Counted from the stretch's first letter, positions 42,644-52,145 are shown. The stretch: DNA of 64,000 bases from Aureimonas jatrophae (GCF_900104035.1 NZ_FNIT01000001.1:745262-809261); one strand, 5' to 3'. The notes: a model not told the origin generated them from the letters alone. Made by a program: numbers and translations.

Positions 42644-43660
42644 CTATTCGGCGGCCTGGGGCATGTCTTCGCGGTAGCGGCGCGTCGGGGCGGGAAAGCC
42701 GCAGGACGTGCCGTCCACGACCTTCACCTCGTCCTCCCAGGGGAGGCGGTAGCGGCCGGCGACCATGTCCTGCATGAACGTGTAGGGACAGTCCTGCGCG
42801 CCGCCTTGGACCGCGACGTAGCCGCGATGGCCGAGCTGGTAGATGTTGTTCTCGACGCCCCATCCGGCCCTCGCCTCGCGCACGAGGTCGGGCCGGACCT
42901 CCGCCGTGATGATCTCGTCCACCCGGCCGGTCGTGCCGTGGGCGAGCACCGTGCCGTCGAAGTTGACGATCATGCCCTCGCCCATGGAATCGAACGAGCC
43001 GTCCGATCCGCATAGGCAGACATTCGCGGTCACCATGAGATTGCAGAAGGCGTTGGCCTGATTGGTGAAGCGCCAGGAGTCGCGGATCGGCGCGGTGTAG
43101 CCGGCCGTGCGCAGCATGATCTCTGCGCCCTTGTAGGCGCACTCGCGGGCCATTTCGGGGAACATGCCGTCGTGGCAGATGATGAGCGCGAGCTTGGCAC
43201 CCTTCGGCCCGTCGATGACGGGAATGCCGAGATCGCCAGGCTCCCAGGGCTCGACCGGCACCCAGGGGTGGAGCTTGCGATAGTTCAGCCGAATCTCGCC
43301 CGTGTCGTCGATCACGAGGCCGGTGTTGTAGGGCATGCCGCCGGGGTTCAGCTCCATGATGGAGAAGCAGCCCCAGATGCGGTGGTCGCGGCACGCCTTG
43401 CGGAACGCCTCCACCTCCGGCCCGTCTACTCGGCACATGATGGCCGGGTTCGTGTCCATCGACAGGCCGTGGAGCGAGTATTCCGGGAAGACCACGAGAT
43501 CCATGGTCGAGAGGTTGCGGCGCGCCTTGCCGACCATCTCGACGATCCGCGCGGTCTGGCGCTTCAGGTCGTCCGGGGTCGCCACCGTGGGAAGCTGCAG
43601 CTGCACGCAGCCGATGACGACGCCGTTGTCCGATTTGTTCAGTCCGCCAAGGCCGTTCAT
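42644..43660 (-). CDS. amiF: Formamidase-like nitrilase-superfamily amidase
   Basis: A 338-residue nitrilase-superfamily enzyme closely following the AmiF/AmiE pattern, with a Glu60-Lys129-Cys162 triad (FPEYSLHG, NYRKLHPWVPVEPW, IICHDGMFPE) and the acyl-transfer-type core AEIMLRTAGYTAPI. Length and the WVPVEPWEPGD motif favour formamidase (formamide to formate and ammonia) over aliphatic amidase. Here it could remove a formyl- or carbamoyl-type leaving group from a pathway intermediate, or simply scavenge another amide nitrogen source. It lies between permease 2 (9 bp upstream) and biuH. Confidence 0.88.
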   Translation of the reverse strand: MNGLGGLNKSDNGVVIGCVQLQLPTVATPDDLKRQTARIVEMVGKARRNLSTMDLVVFPEYSLHGLSMDTNPAIMCRVDGPEVEAFRKACRDHRIWGCFSIMELNPGGMPYNTGLVIDDTGEIRLNYRKLHPWVPVEPWEPGDLGIPVIDGPKGAKLALIICHDGMFPEMARECAYKGAEIMLRTAGYTAPIRDSWRFTNQANAFCNLMVTANVCLCGSDGSFDSMGEGMIVNFDGTVLAHGTTGRVDEIITAEVRPDLVREARAGWGVENNIYQLGHRGYVAVQGGAQDCPYTFMQDMVAGRYRLPWEDEVKVVDGTSCGFPAPTRRYREDMPQAAE

Positions 43661-43669
43661 GCCGGGCTC

Positions 43670-44587
43670 CTATTTCGTGATGGAGAGTTCGCGCGGCGCA
43701 CCCTCTAGGGCGCGGCGCGGCGAGGAGGTCAGGATCAGAATGAGAAGCGTCAGCACGTACGGCGCGGCATAGAAGAGGTAGGTGCCCCCCGTGACGCCGA
43801 CCGACTGGAGCGCGGGGCCGAGCGCGCCCGCGCCGCCGAAGAGGAGCGCCGCCCCGAAGCACGCAACCGGGTTCCAGCGCGCGAAGATGACGAGCGCGAC
43901 CGCGATCAACCCTTGGCCGGACGAGATGCCCTCGTTCCACGAGCCGGGATAGTAGAGCGAGAGATAGGCCCCGCCGACACCCGCCATGAAGCCGCCGAAC
44001 ATGGTGGCCGCGATGCGCACGGGTACGATCGGGTAGCCCATGGCGCGCGCGGCGTCGGCGCTGTCGCCGACCATGCGCAGGATCAGGCCGGTGCGCGTGC
44101 GGCGGAAGGCGAAGCCCATGGCGAACGCGATCGCGATGCCGACGATAAAGAGCGGATTGATCTGCAGCGCGGCCCGAAGCGCCGGATCGCTCGTCCAGAA
44201 GCCGAGGTCGATCGGCTGGAGCATGGGCGCGGCGGGCTGGATCAGCGGCTTGCCGAAGAAGAAGGCGAGACCCGTGCCGAAGATCATCAGCGCGATGCCG
44301 ACCGCAACGTCGTTGACGCCTTTCAAAGAGCAGATCGCGCCGTGCAGAAGCCCGAACAGCGTACCGGCGATCCCGGCCGCCAGGACCCCAAACCAGGGGT
44401 TGCCGGTCAGAAGCGAGCCGCCGTAGCCCGCCATCGCGCCGAAGACGAGCGTGCCCTCGAGGCCAAGGTTGATGCGCCCCGACTTCTCCGTCACGCATTC
44501 GCCGAGACTGACGAAGAGGAAGGGCGTCGAAACGCGAATCGCGCCGCCGAGAACCGCGACGAGAACGCTCCAAAGGTCGAGGTTCAT
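43670..44587 (-). CDS. ABC permease 2 (BMP-type importer)
   Basis: A 305-residue inner-membrane permease with about eight to ten helices and the family motif TEKSGRINLGLEG near residue 33, typical of the second permease of nucleoside/BMP-type importers (NupQ/YufQ-like), with ALRAALQINPLF in the periplasmic loop. It forms the channel with permease 1. Its ATG overlaps the permease 1 stop by 4 bp. Confidence 0.92.
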   Translation of the reverse strand: MNLDLWSVLVAVLGGAIRVSTPFLFVSLGECVTEKSGRINLGLEGTLVFGAMAGYGGSLLTGNPWFGVLAAGIAGTLFGLLHGAICSLKGVNDVAVGIALMIFGTGLAFFFGKPLIQPAAPMLQPIDLGFWTSDPALRAALQINPLFIVGIAIAFAMGFAFRRTRTGLILRMVGDSADAARAMGYPIVPVRIAATMFGGFMAGVGGAYLSLYYPGSWNEGISSGQGLIAVALVIFARWNPVACFGAALLFGGAGALGPALQSVGVTGGTYLFYAAPYVLTLLILILTSSPRRALEGAPRELSITK

Positions 44588-45690
44588 CGGCCGACCCCTT
44601 CCGCGCGCAGGGCCTTGGGGACGAGGCGACCCGCCAGCGTCTCCGACAGGAGGATCGACAGGAACAGGCAGCCCTGAAGCACGAGCATGGTCGCGTCCGG
44701 CAGTCCCATGCGCCGTTGCACGAGGCCGCCCGCTGCCGCGATGCCGCCGACCAGGATCGCCATGGGCACGATGGCGAGCGGGTTCTGCCGTGCGAGAAAG
44801 GCGACGAGGATGCCGGTATAGCCGGTGCCGGCGATCAGCGAGGCGTTGGCCGAGCCTTGGACGGCCGCCATGTCGACCATCCCCGCGACGCCCGCTGCCG
44901 CGCCGCCCGCCACCGCGAAGGCGACGACCAGTCGCCCGACCGGCAGGCCCTGCACGGCGGCCGCGCGCGGGTTGCCGCCCGCGATGCGCGCCGCGAAGCC
45001 GAACGTGGTGCGCCGGATCACGAAGGCGCTCAAGACGCAGGCGAGGACGCCGACCGCAAAACCCCAGTGAACGTCGATTCCCGGCAAGGTGCCGATGCGG
45101 AATTCGGCCGGGATCGGTGCGGTGGAGGGTTTGTTGAGGCTCGCCGGATCGCGTAGCGGCCCTTCCACCACGTGGTTGAAGAGCGCGATCGCGATGTAGC
45201 TGAGGAGCAGCGAGCTGATGGTCTCGTTGACGCCGCGCGCATGGCGCAGCCAGCCGGCGAGGCCGATCCAGAGACCGCCCGCGAGCGCGCCCGCGAGGGC
45301 CATCGCGGCGATCCCCGCCACCGGCGCGATTCCGGCGAGCGTCGCGCCCGCGGCCGCGGCCGCAAGGCCGCCGAGCACGAAGGCGCCTTCGCCGCCGATC
45401 ACCACGAGGCCGAGCTGGGCCGGAAGCGCGACGCAGAGCGCGGTGAGAAAGAGCGGCGCGGCACGCTGGAGCGTGTTGGCGAGCGAGAAGGCCGTGCCGA
45501 AGCCGCCGCGCCAGACGAGGCTGGCGAACTCGGCCGGAGAATGACCCTGCACGGCCAGAAACAGGGCGAAGGCCGCAAAGCCTGCAAGGATTGCCAGGAT
45601 CGGCAGGAGCGCGGCCTCGATCCACCGGCACGCGGCGTCCGAGAGGCCGCGCGCCGGCGCGGCCAGGGAAGGGGAGAGACCGAGGGTCAT
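44584..45690 (-). CDS. ABC permease 1 (BMP-type importer)
   Basis: A 368-residue inner-membrane permease of the NupP/YufP type. Features are an early long helix region, ALPAQLGLVVIGGEGAFVLGGL, the cytoplasmic coupling loop HARGVNETISSLLLSYIAIALFNHVVEG and late helices ending LFLSILLSETLAGR. It pairs with permease 2. It follows the binding protein gene by 20 bp. Confidence 0.92.
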   Translation of the reverse strand: MTLGLSPSLAAPARGLSDAACRWIEAALLPILAILAGFAAFALFLAVQGHSPAEFASLVWRGGFGTAFSLANTLQRAAPLFLTALCVALPAQLGLVVIGGEGAFVLGGLAAAAAGATLAGIAPVAGIAAMALAGALAGGLWIGLAGWLRHARGVNETISSLLLSYIAIALFNHVVEGPLRDPASLNKPSTAPIPAEFRIGTLPGIDVHWGFAVGVLACVLSAFVIRRTTFGFAARIAGGNPRAAAVQGLPVGRLVVAFAVAGGAAAGVAGMVDMAAVQGSANASLIAGTGYTGILVAFLARQNPLAIVPMAILVGGIAAAGGLVQRRMGLPDATMLVLQGCLFLSILLSETLAGRLVPKALRAEGVGR

Positions 45691-45710
45691 CAGAGCCGAT
45701 CCGGGCCGGT

Positions 45711-46826
45711 TCAGGCCGTCGAGCCGACGACACCTTCGACGAGGTAGTCCATCTTCTCGAGCTCGATCGCCGTCTCGGGATAGCTCTGTCCCGCGGCCAC
45801 GATCTCGTTGCCCTTGTTGTCCTTGAGCGGGCCCTTGATGACGGAATAGCCGCCCTTCATCATCTCGGCCCGCACCGAGTCGGCCTGTTTGCGCGCGGCC
45901 TCGCCCACCATCGCGCCGTAGGGGCTCGACTTGACGAAGCCCTCGGCCAAGCCGCCGCGCACGAAGTTCGGCAGCGGCTCGCCGCTCTGCGCCTTTTCCA
46001 CGAAGGAGCGGTAGACATTGGCCCAGTCCCATTCGGCGCCGGTGAGGTAGTGCTCGGGCGCGAGCGCGGCCTGGCTCGTGTGGTAGCCGGTGACGAAGCA
46101 ACCGCGACCCGCCGCCGTCTGGACCAGCACCTTGGGCCCGTCGACATGGCACGTGATGACGTCGACGCCCTGGTCGATCAGCGCGTTGGCGGCCTCGGCC
46201 TCCTTGACCGGCATCGACCAGTCGCCGGTGAAGATGACCTGCGTCGTGATCGAGGGGTCGACCGAGCGCGCGCCGAGGGTGAAGGAGTTGATGTTGAGGA
46301 GGACCTGCGGGATCGGCTTGGCGGCGATGAAGCCGAGCTTCTTGGACTTCGACTGGTGGCCGGCGACGATGCCCGACAAGTACTGCGCCATGCCGATATA
46401 GCCGAAATAGGAGCCGGCGTTCTTGGGATCGCTGTCGCTCCAGAGGCCGCCGCAATGGCGGAACTCCACCTCCGGGTTCTCCTTGGCGGCATCGAGCACG
46501 AAGGGCTTGTAGTAGCCGAACGAGGTCGGGAACAGGAGCTTGGCGCCATCCAGCTCGATCATCGACTGCATGGAGCGCGAGACGGCCTCGCTCTCGGCGA
46601 CGTTCTCCTCCTCCAGCACCGTGACGCCTGGCATCGCCTTGATGATCGCGGCGGCCTGCGCATGCGCCTGGTTGTAGCCGAAGTCGTCCTTCGGCCCGAC
46701 ATAGAGGAAGCCGACCGTCAGGTCTTCGGCGGCGTGGGCCGCGCCTGCGCGAAGTGCCAGCGGGGTGAGGGCGAGCGCTCCCACGCCCTGAAGGAAGTGA
46801 CGGCGATGGATCGGCAGAAGGGGCAT
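45711..46826 (-). CDS. BMP-family periplasmic binding protein
   Basis: A 371-residue binding protein of the basic membrane protein/nucleoside-binding family, with a TAT-like signal (HRRHFLQGVGALALTPLAL, about 7-25). The mature part shows VGFLYVGPKDDFGYNQAHAQ, FPTSFGYYKPFVLDAAKENP and HVDGPKVLVQTAAGRGCFVTGYHTSQ. Known relatives bind nucleosides or nucleobase-like ligands; here, in an operon for biuret-type breakdown, a small ureide or triazine/pyrimidine ring is a likely cargo. It is first in the operon, behind the palindrome at 46858-46869. Confidence 0.9.
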   Translation of the reverse strand: MPLLPIHRRHFLQGVGALALTPLALRAGAAHAAEDLTVGFLYVGPKDDFGYNQAHAQAAAIIKAMPGVTVLEEENVAESEAVSRSMQSMIELDGAKLLFPTSFGYYKPFVLDAAKENPEVEFRHCGGLWSDSDPKNAGSYFGYIGMAQYLSGIVAGHQSKSKKLGFIAAKPIPQVLLNINSFTLGARSVDPSITTQVIFTGDWSMPVKEAEAANALIDQGVDVITCHVDGPKVLVQTAAGRGCFVTGYHTSQAALAPEHYLTGAEWDWANVYRSFVEKAQSGEPLPNFVRGGLAEGFVKSSPYGAMVGEAARKQADSVRAEMMKGGYSVIKGPLKDNKGNEIVAAGQSYPETAIELEKMDYLVEGVVGSTA

Positions 46827-46857
46827 GGCGAAGGGTCCCGTCGAGGAGTGACCGCAG

Positions 46858-46869
46858 ATTGCATGCAAT
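46858..46869. promoter_or_regulatory. Candidate GntR operator (ATTGCATGCAAT)
   Basis: A perfect 12-bp palindrome 32 bp before the start of the BMP binding-protein gene, first in the minus-strand operon. It matches the TTG-N-purine/pyrimidine-CAA style bound by FCD-type GntR regulators, one of which ends the operon (36819-37523). Direct binding is untested. Confidence 0.5.
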
Positions 46870-46982
46870 GCCCGTGCCAACGTTGATGGCGCAGCTATTT
46901 CAGAGGTTTGGTCTGTTTCCGTAAATTTTGTCCGCGCTGGCGATGATGAAAAAATAATCAGATGCCCTCGCGTGTGGCGTGC

Positions 46983-47900
46983 TCATGCGCCTTGTGGAAG
47001 GTTGCGCGTACGGTCCAGCCTGCGGGCGACTTGCTCCAGGAACTTCGCCGCGGCCACGGGCAGGGTGCGGCCGCGCAACTGTCCCAGAACAAGCGGACCA
47101 TGGGTCGGGTCGGCGTCCGCGACCGGACGGGACACGAGGCCCGGCTCGAGCCACGATACCTCCGACCCGACCTCGATCTGGAAGGTGATCACGCCGCCCG
47201 AACGGGCCAGGTTGCGCAGCATCTCGAAGGAATCGGACTCGAAGTCGATCGACAGCGCGAAGGAGCTGGTGGACAGAATGCCGTCGATGATGCGTCGCGA
47301 CCCGAAGGAGCGGTCCGCCAGCGCGATCGGGTAGGGCGCGCAGTCCCGCAAACGGATGCTCTCGTGACGCGTCAGCGGGTGATCGCTCGCCATCACCGCA
47401 TGGAGCCGCTGGCCGATGCTGACGATCGGCTGCAGCTCGGCGCTGCGGCGCGGCCGGAAGATCAGCACCATGTCCGCTTCGTAGTCCACCAGCCGTTGCA
47501 ACGCGACGTCGTGGTCCACCACCGAAACGGCAAAGCTGACCCGCGGGTAGCTCTGCCGGAAGGTCGCGATCTCCTGCGGCAGGAGATAGTTCACGAGCGC
47601 CTGGCTGCACGCGATGCGGATGTGGCCACGTCTGAGGCCTTCCAGGCTCTCGATCTGTGACCGCGTGCGTTCGAGTTCGACCGTCTGCTGCCGGATCCAG
47701 CGGATGAAGGTCTCGCCGGCGGCCGTCAGTCGAACCCCCTGTGCCGACCGCTCGAAGATGGCGGTACCGAGATCGTCCTCGACGTCCTGAATGCGCCGCT
47801 GAAGCGCGGAGGGCGTGATGTTGAGCTCCTCCGCCGCACGTCGGATCGAGCCGTGGCGGGCAGCGAGATCCACGTAGGACCAGATCCGCATGTGACGCAT
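46983..47900 (-). CDS. LysR-type regulator between the two catabolic operons
   Basis: A 305-residue LysR regulator (helix-turn-helix about 15-60, RRAAEELNITPSALQRRIQDVE). It is divergent from the plus-strand operon that begins at 48019 and upstream of the minus-strand operon, so it could govern either; the divergent one is the usual target. In Pseudomonas ADP the cyanurate operon atzDEF is controlled by the LysR protein AtzR, and this gene may play the same part, though it is not assigned as its orthologue. AGGAAG precedes ATG 47900. Confidence 0.88.
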   Translation of the reverse strand: MRHMRIWSYVDLAARHGSIRRAAEELNITPSALQRRIQDVEDDLGTAIFERSAQGVRLTAAGETFIRWIRQQTVELERTRSQIESLEGLRRGHIRIACSQALVNYLLPQEIATFRQSYPRVSFAVSVVDHDVALQRLVDYEADMVLIFRPRRSAELQPIVSIGQRLHAVMASDHPLTRHESIRLRDCAPYPIALADRSFGSRRIIDGILSTSSFALSIDFESDSFEMLRNLARSGGVITFQIEVGSEVSWLEPGLVSRPVADADPTHGPLVLGQLRGRTLPVAAAKFLEQVARRLDRTRNLPQGA

Positions 47901-48018
47901 CGCGAGACTTCCTGACGAGGGTGTAGACTTTTTCGTATCACATCCCATCAAAATCGGCATTTCCGGTATTCGCATTCGAGCCTGTAGCGTTCGCCCGACA
48001 CCACAGGAGCAAGAGCGT

Positions 48019-48828
48019 TTGGCCGAGACGTCGTTCCCATCCGAGACCGCAGGCGCCTTCCGCCTCGGCTCCTCGCGCGGGCAGGGTTGGCACGTGTCGC
48101 CGGATCGCATCTCGACGCTGCGCCCTCGGCCTGTCCCCCGACCGGTCTCGTTTCCGGCAAAGCCGCGCGCGGTCGAGATCGACCTTGCCCGCACGGCGCT
48201 GGTCGCGGTGGATCTCCAGAACGACTTCCTTCATGCCGAAGGCTGGTTCGGCCGGGCAGGAAGGCAGGGGCGGGCCCCGATCGCGGCGATCGAGGCCTTC
48301 GCCAAGGCTTGCCGGGGCGCCGGCCTTCCCGTGGTCTGGCTCAACTGGGGCCTGCCCGGCACCGCCGGACACCTGCCCGCCTCCGCGATGTTTCGCGGCA
48401 AGCGCGAGGCGGCGGCGACCGGCTACGGCGAGCGCTCCGCCGACCGGGACGAGGGCACGCTCCATGCAGGGTCCTGGGGTGCCGCGCTCGCCGACGGGCT
48501 GACCCGCGAGCCGGGCGACCACGAGGTCCGCAAGCAGCGCTTCTCCGGTTTCCCGGACACTCATCTCGACAGCCTCCTGCGCCGCATGGGGGTCTCGACG
48601 CTCCTGTTCTGCGGCATCAACACCGATCGTTGCGTGTTCGAGACGCTCACCGACGCCGCCGCCATCGGCTACGACTGCGTGCTTCTGTCCGACCTCTGCG
48701 CCACCGTTTCGCCGCCCGAGATCGAGGCTGCCGTCCTGTGGCTGGTCGAGACGCTGCACGGCTTCGTGGCGCAGGGTCCTGACCTCCTTGCAGCCTTCGA
48801 CTCCTCCGCCCCCACACAGGAAGCCTGA
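48019..48828 (+). CDS. Isochorismatase-fold cysteine hydrolase, third copy
   Basis: A 269-residue hydrolase with the isochorismatase triad: Asp in VAVDLQNDF (about 64), Lys in RKQRFSGFPDT and Cys in GINTDRCVFETL. It is longer and more divergent than the two BiuH/TrtA paralogues, with an N-terminal extension of about 50 residues, so a different amide or carbamoyl substrate (for example a ureidoacid, as in RutB-like enzymes) is likely. The TTG start at 48019 is supported by AGGAG 9 nt upstream. It opens the plus-strand operon and ends 3 bp before the first binding-protein gene. Confidence 0.85.
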   Translation: MAETSFPSETAGAFRLGSSRGQGWHVSPDRISTLRPRPVPRPVSFPAKPRAVEIDLARTALVAVDLQNDFLHAEGWFGRAGRQGRAPIAAIEAFAKACRGAGLPVVWLNWGLPGTAGHLPASAMFRGKREAAATGYGERSADRDEGTLHAGSWGAALADGLTREPGDHEVRKQRFSGFPDTHLDSLLRRMGVSTLLFCGINTDRCVFETLTDAAAIGYDCVLLSDLCATVSPPEIEAAVLWLVETLHGFVAQGPDLLAAFDSSAPTQEA

Positions 48829-48831
48829 TCG

Positions 48832-49851
48832 ATGCGTCCTCGTCTCGTCCTAGCCCTTCTTGCCTCCGCCGCGCTGCTCGGGCCGGTGCAGGCGCAGACC
48901 CCGATCCGTATGGTGCTGAACTGGAAGTACCAGGGGCCGCAGGCGCTGTTCTTCCTGGCGGAGGACAAGGGCTATTTCAAAGACGCGGACCTTGCGGTCA
49001 CGATCGACCAGGGCGAGGGCTCGGCCGCCGCGATCACCAAGGTCGCGACGGGGGCCTACGATGTCGGCTTCGGCGACATCAACGCCCTGATCTCGCTCAG
49101 CGCCACCCAGCCGGACCAGGCGCCGATCGGCATCTATCAGATGTTCAACACGCCGCCCTTCACGATCGCCGTGACGGCGGACAGTCCGATCCGGAAGCCC
49201 GCCGACCTTGTGGGCAAGACGATCGGCGGCCCGGCCAGCGACGGTGCGCTGAAGCTGTTCCCGGCCTTCGCCAAGGCGGCCGGCATCGACGCCTCCGCCG
49301 TGACGATCACCAACATGCAGCCGAACCTGCGCGAGCAGATGCTGATGAGCGGGCAGGTCGACGGCGTGTTCGGCTACGTCAACACGATCGCCTTCAGCGC
49401 CAAGGCGGCGGGCATCGATCCCGACACGCAGCTGCGCTTCGTCTCCTACGGAGACTACGGTCTCGACCTCTATTCCAACGCGCTCGTCGCGTCCAAGAGC
49501 TTCGCGGCCGAGCATCCGGAGGCCTTGAAGGGGCTCGTCGCGGCTCTCAACCGGGCGACGGTGGACATGATCGCCGACCCGGCCGGCTCGGTCGAGGCGG
49601 TGATGAAGCGCGAGCCGCTTCTCAACGAGGCTGTCGAGGTCGAGCGCACGAGGGCGACACTCGCCGCCGAGATGAACCACCCGGAGATCGGAAGGATCGG
49701 CCTCGGCGCGATCGACCCGGACCGCATGAAGCGGGCGATCGACGTGGTTGTAGAGGCCAACGGTCTGCCCCGGACGCCGGCGCTGGAGGAGGTCTTCACG
49801 GACGCCTTCCTGCCGCCGCTGGCCGAGCGGCCGACCAAGGTCGTGGACTGA
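48832..49851 (+). CDS. NMT1/THI5-like ABC substrate-binding protein 1
   Basis: A 339-residue periplasmic binding protein with a signal peptide (1-21, cleaved after VQA). The NMT1/SsuA-like fold is shown by IRMVLNWKYQGPQALFFLAEDKGYF, then the shared IDQGEGSAAAITKVATGAYD and GFGDINALI. Relatives bind pyrimidine precursors, riboflavin precursors, sulfonates or taurine. Here the likely cargo is a pyrimidine or triazine ring compound. It is paralogous to the binding protein at 53819-54859, and the two flank one ATPase/permease pair. Confidence 0.9.
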   Translation: MRPRLVLALLASAALLGPVQAQTPIRMVLNWKYQGPQALFFLAEDKGYFKDADLAVTIDQGEGSAAAITKVATGAYDVGFGDINALISLSATQPDQAPIGIYQMFNTPPFTIAVTADSPIRKPADLVGKTIGGPASDGALKLFPAFAKAAGIDASAVTITNMQPNLREQMLMSGQVDGVFGYVNTIAFSAKAAGIDPDTQLRFVSYGDYGLDLYSNALVASKSFAAEHPEALKGLVAALNRATVDMIADPAGSVEAVMKREPLLNEAVEVERTRATLAAEMNHPEIGRIGLGAIDPDRMKRAIDVVVEANGLPRTPALEEVFTDAFLPPLAERPTKVVD

Positions 49852-49868
49852 GCAGGACAGGCATCGAC

Positions 49869-50660
49869 ATGGAACTCGGATTGAAGGGGCGGACCGTGGT
49901 GATCACGGGCCCCGCCAAGGGAATGGGCGCGGCGGTCAGCCTCGCCTTCGCGGACGAAGGATGCCGGCTGGTGCTTGCGGGGCGCGACACGGCCGCCATC
50001 GAGCCGGTGGCCGAGGCGGCGCGGTCGCGCGGCGCCGAGGCGATCGTCGTGCCCTGCGACGTGACCGACGAGGCCGACTGCACCGCGCTGGCCGAGCACA
50101 CCCGCGAAGCGTTCGGCCGCATCGACGTCCTCGTCAACGTCGCCGGCGGCTCCGGCCCGATCGGCAAGACGGGCTGGGAGACGACGGCGGCCGAGTTCGA
50201 CGAGATCGTCACGCTGAACATGGCCGGCTGCTTCAACACGATGCGCGCCGTGATGCCGTCGATGATCGAAGGCGGGGGCGGGCGGATCGTCAATGTCGGC
50301 GGCACGTTCGGCATGCGCGGCCGGGCCGGGCGCATGGCCTATTCCGCCTCGAAATGGGGGCTGCGCGGCATCACCAAGTCCTTCGCGCTGGAAGCGGGCC
50401 CGCACAACGTCAACGTCAACTGCGTGGCGCCCGGCATGGTGGACGGCCCGCGCTTCCGCACCAAGGTCGTGCCCGAGATGGCCGCGCGTCTCGGCATCTC
50501 CGAGGAGGAAGCCGCCCGGCGCCACGCCGAGGACTACGCGCTCCGCCGCGTTTCGACGGACGAGGACGTGGCCCATGCCTGCCTCTTCCTCGCCAGCGAC
50601 GCCGCCCGCCAGATCACCGGCGTCGACCTGCCGGTCGACGGCGGCTGGGCCATGCTCTGA
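49869..50660 (+). CDS. SDR oxidoreductase of the plus-strand operon
   Basis: A 263-residue classical short-chain dehydrogenase with a variant glycine motif TGPAKGMG (about 13-20), NVAGG, catalytic YSASK near 160 and DGGWAML at the end. In this operon it might oxidise or reduce a ring or open-chain intermediate before or after amide cleavage. ATG 49869 follows the binding protein by 17 bp. Confidence 0.88.
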   Translation: MELGLKGRTVVITGPAKGMGAAVSLAFADEGCRLVLAGRDTAAIEPVAEAARSRGAEAIVVPCDVTDEADCTALAEHTREAFGRIDVLVNVAGGSGPIGKTGWETTAAEFDEIVTLNMAGCFNTMRAVMPSMIEGGGGRIVNVGGTFGMRGRAGRMAYSASKWGLRGITKSFALEAGPHNVNVNCVAPGMVDGPRFRTKVVPEMAARLGISEEEAARRHAEDYALRRVSTDEDVAHACLFLASDAARQITGVDLPVDGGWAML

Positions 50661-50671
50661 AAGGACCCGCC

Positions 50672-52135
50672 ATGACGCCCGATTCCCAGTTCCATGCCGA
50701 CCTCGTGGTCGTCGGCGGCACGATCGCCAGCGAAACGGGCACGCACAGTGCGGCGCTCGCCATTCGCGACGGCGCGATCATCGCGGTCGGCACGCCGGAT
50801 GCCATGCCGCCGGCACGCGAGACCTTGGATGCGAGCGGCCTCCATCTCCTGCCGGGCGCGATCGACGCCCATGTCCATTTCCGCGAGCCCGGCTACACCC
50901 ACAAGGAGGACTGGGGCACGGGCACGGCGGCCGCCGCCATGGGGGGCGTCACCACCGTCTTCGAGATGCCGAACACCAACCCGCCGACCGGCACGCCGGA
51001 CGCCTTGGCGCTGAAGCTGAAGGCTGCCGAGAAGGCGCATGTCGACTTCGGCATCTACGGCCTTCTCGCCGAGGACAACATCGACCAGCTCGAAGCCCTG
51101 ATCGACGGCGGCGTCGCGGCCTTCAAGTGCTTCATGGGCAACACGTTCGGCAACCTGCCGTCGCCTTCCACCGGCGCGATGCTGGAGGGGTTCGAGATCC
51201 TCGCGAAGCACGGCATGCGCTGTTCGCTTCATGCCGAGACGGCCTCGATCATGGCTTGGCGCCAGCGCAAGCTGGCTGCTGCTGGGCGCCACGATCCGCT
51301 CGCCCATCTCGCCTCGCGCCCCGCGGTCGTGGCGACCGAGGCGGTGGCGCGGGCGGCGATCCTCGCCGAGTGGACGGGCGCACGTATCCACGTCCTCCAC
51401 ATCTCGTCGGCCGACGAGCTGCGCCCCTTGCGCGAGGCCAAGGCGCGGGGCGTCGACATCACCGGAGAGACCTGCCCGCACTACCTCCTGTTCGACGAAC
51501 ACGCCTACGAGACGCTGGGTTCGATCATCCGCGTCAATCCGCCGGTGCGCGAGAAGCATCATCAAACGGCGCTCTGGGAGGCCTTGAGCGACGGCACGAT
51601 CGACATGATCGCGACCGACCACGCGCCTCACGACCCGGCCGAGAAGCGGCGCGACGACATCTGGACCGCCGACTGCGGCTTCCCCGGCGTCGAGACGCAG
51701 ATGCAGCTCATGCTCACCGCCGTCAACGAGGGGCGCTTCACGCTCGCGGAGTACGTTCGCATGTCGGCCGGCGCCCCGGCGCGCGCCTTCGGGCTCTTCC
51801 CGCGCAAGGGTGCGCTCACCGTCGGCTCGGATGCCGACATCGCCTTCGTGGACATGAGACGCCGGCACGTGATCCGCGCTGCCGAGCTGCATTCGCGCGG
51901 CAAGATCACGCCGTTCGAGGGCATGGAGACCGTGGGCTTGCCGATCCACACGATGGTGCGCGGCCGCTTCGCCATGCGCGACCGGAGGCTTTGCGCCGAG
52001 ACCGCCGGCTGGGGTCGATCCGTGCGACGGGCGCAGGCGATGCCGACGCCCCAGCCGCGAAACCTCGACCAGACGATGGAAGCCGTGCTCCGCCCGCCGG
52101 CGCCAGCCTCCGCGCGTCCGCGCGCTGTCGCTTGA
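50672..52135 (+). CDS. Allantoinase/dihydropyrimidinase-type cyclic amidohydrolase
   Basis: A 487-residue metal-dependent amidohydrolase of the dihydroorotase/allantoinase/hydantoinase group. Binuclear metal ligands are visible: His67 and His69 (DAHVHFRE), bridging carboxy-Lys152 (AFKCFMG), His187 (SLHAET), His243 (LHISS) and Asp316 (ATDHAPHD). It hydrolyses a cyclic amide or imide ring to an N-carbamoyl or ureido acid. Motif style is closest to allantoinase, but a dihydropyrimidine or other imide ring is equally possible. AAGGA precedes ATG 50672. It is preceded by an SDR and followed by the ABC ATPase, suggesting ring compounds are imported and opened here. Confidence 0.88.
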   Translation: MTPDSQFHADLVVVGGTIASETGTHSAALAIRDGAIIAVGTPDAMPPARETLDASGLHLLPGAIDAHVHFREPGYTHKEDWGTGTAAAAMGGVTTVFEMPNTNPPTGTPDALALKLKAAEKAHVDFGIYGLLAEDNIDQLEALIDGGVAAFKCFMGNTFGNLPSPSTGAMLEGFEILAKHGMRCSLHAETASIMAWRQRKLAAAGRHDPLAHLASRPAVVATEAVARAAILAEWTGARIHVLHISSADELRPLREAKARGVDITGETCPHYLLFDEHAYETLGSIIRVNPPVREKHHQTALWEALSDGTIDMIATDHAPHDPAEKRRDDIWTADCGFPGVETQMQLMLTAVNEGRFTLAEYVRMSAGAPARAFGLFPRKGALTVGSDADIAFVDMRRRHVIRAAELHSRGKITPFEGMETVGLPIHTMVRGRFAMRDRRLCAETAGWGRSVRRAQAMPTPQPRNLDQTMEAVLRPPAPASARPRAVA

Positions 52136-52145
52136 GGGGAAGGGC

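Noticed and set aside
49961-52135. Long plus-strand frame starting inside the SDR gene
   Set aside because: The first part is an Arg-rich shadow of the SDR at 49869-50660; real homology begins at ATG 50672.
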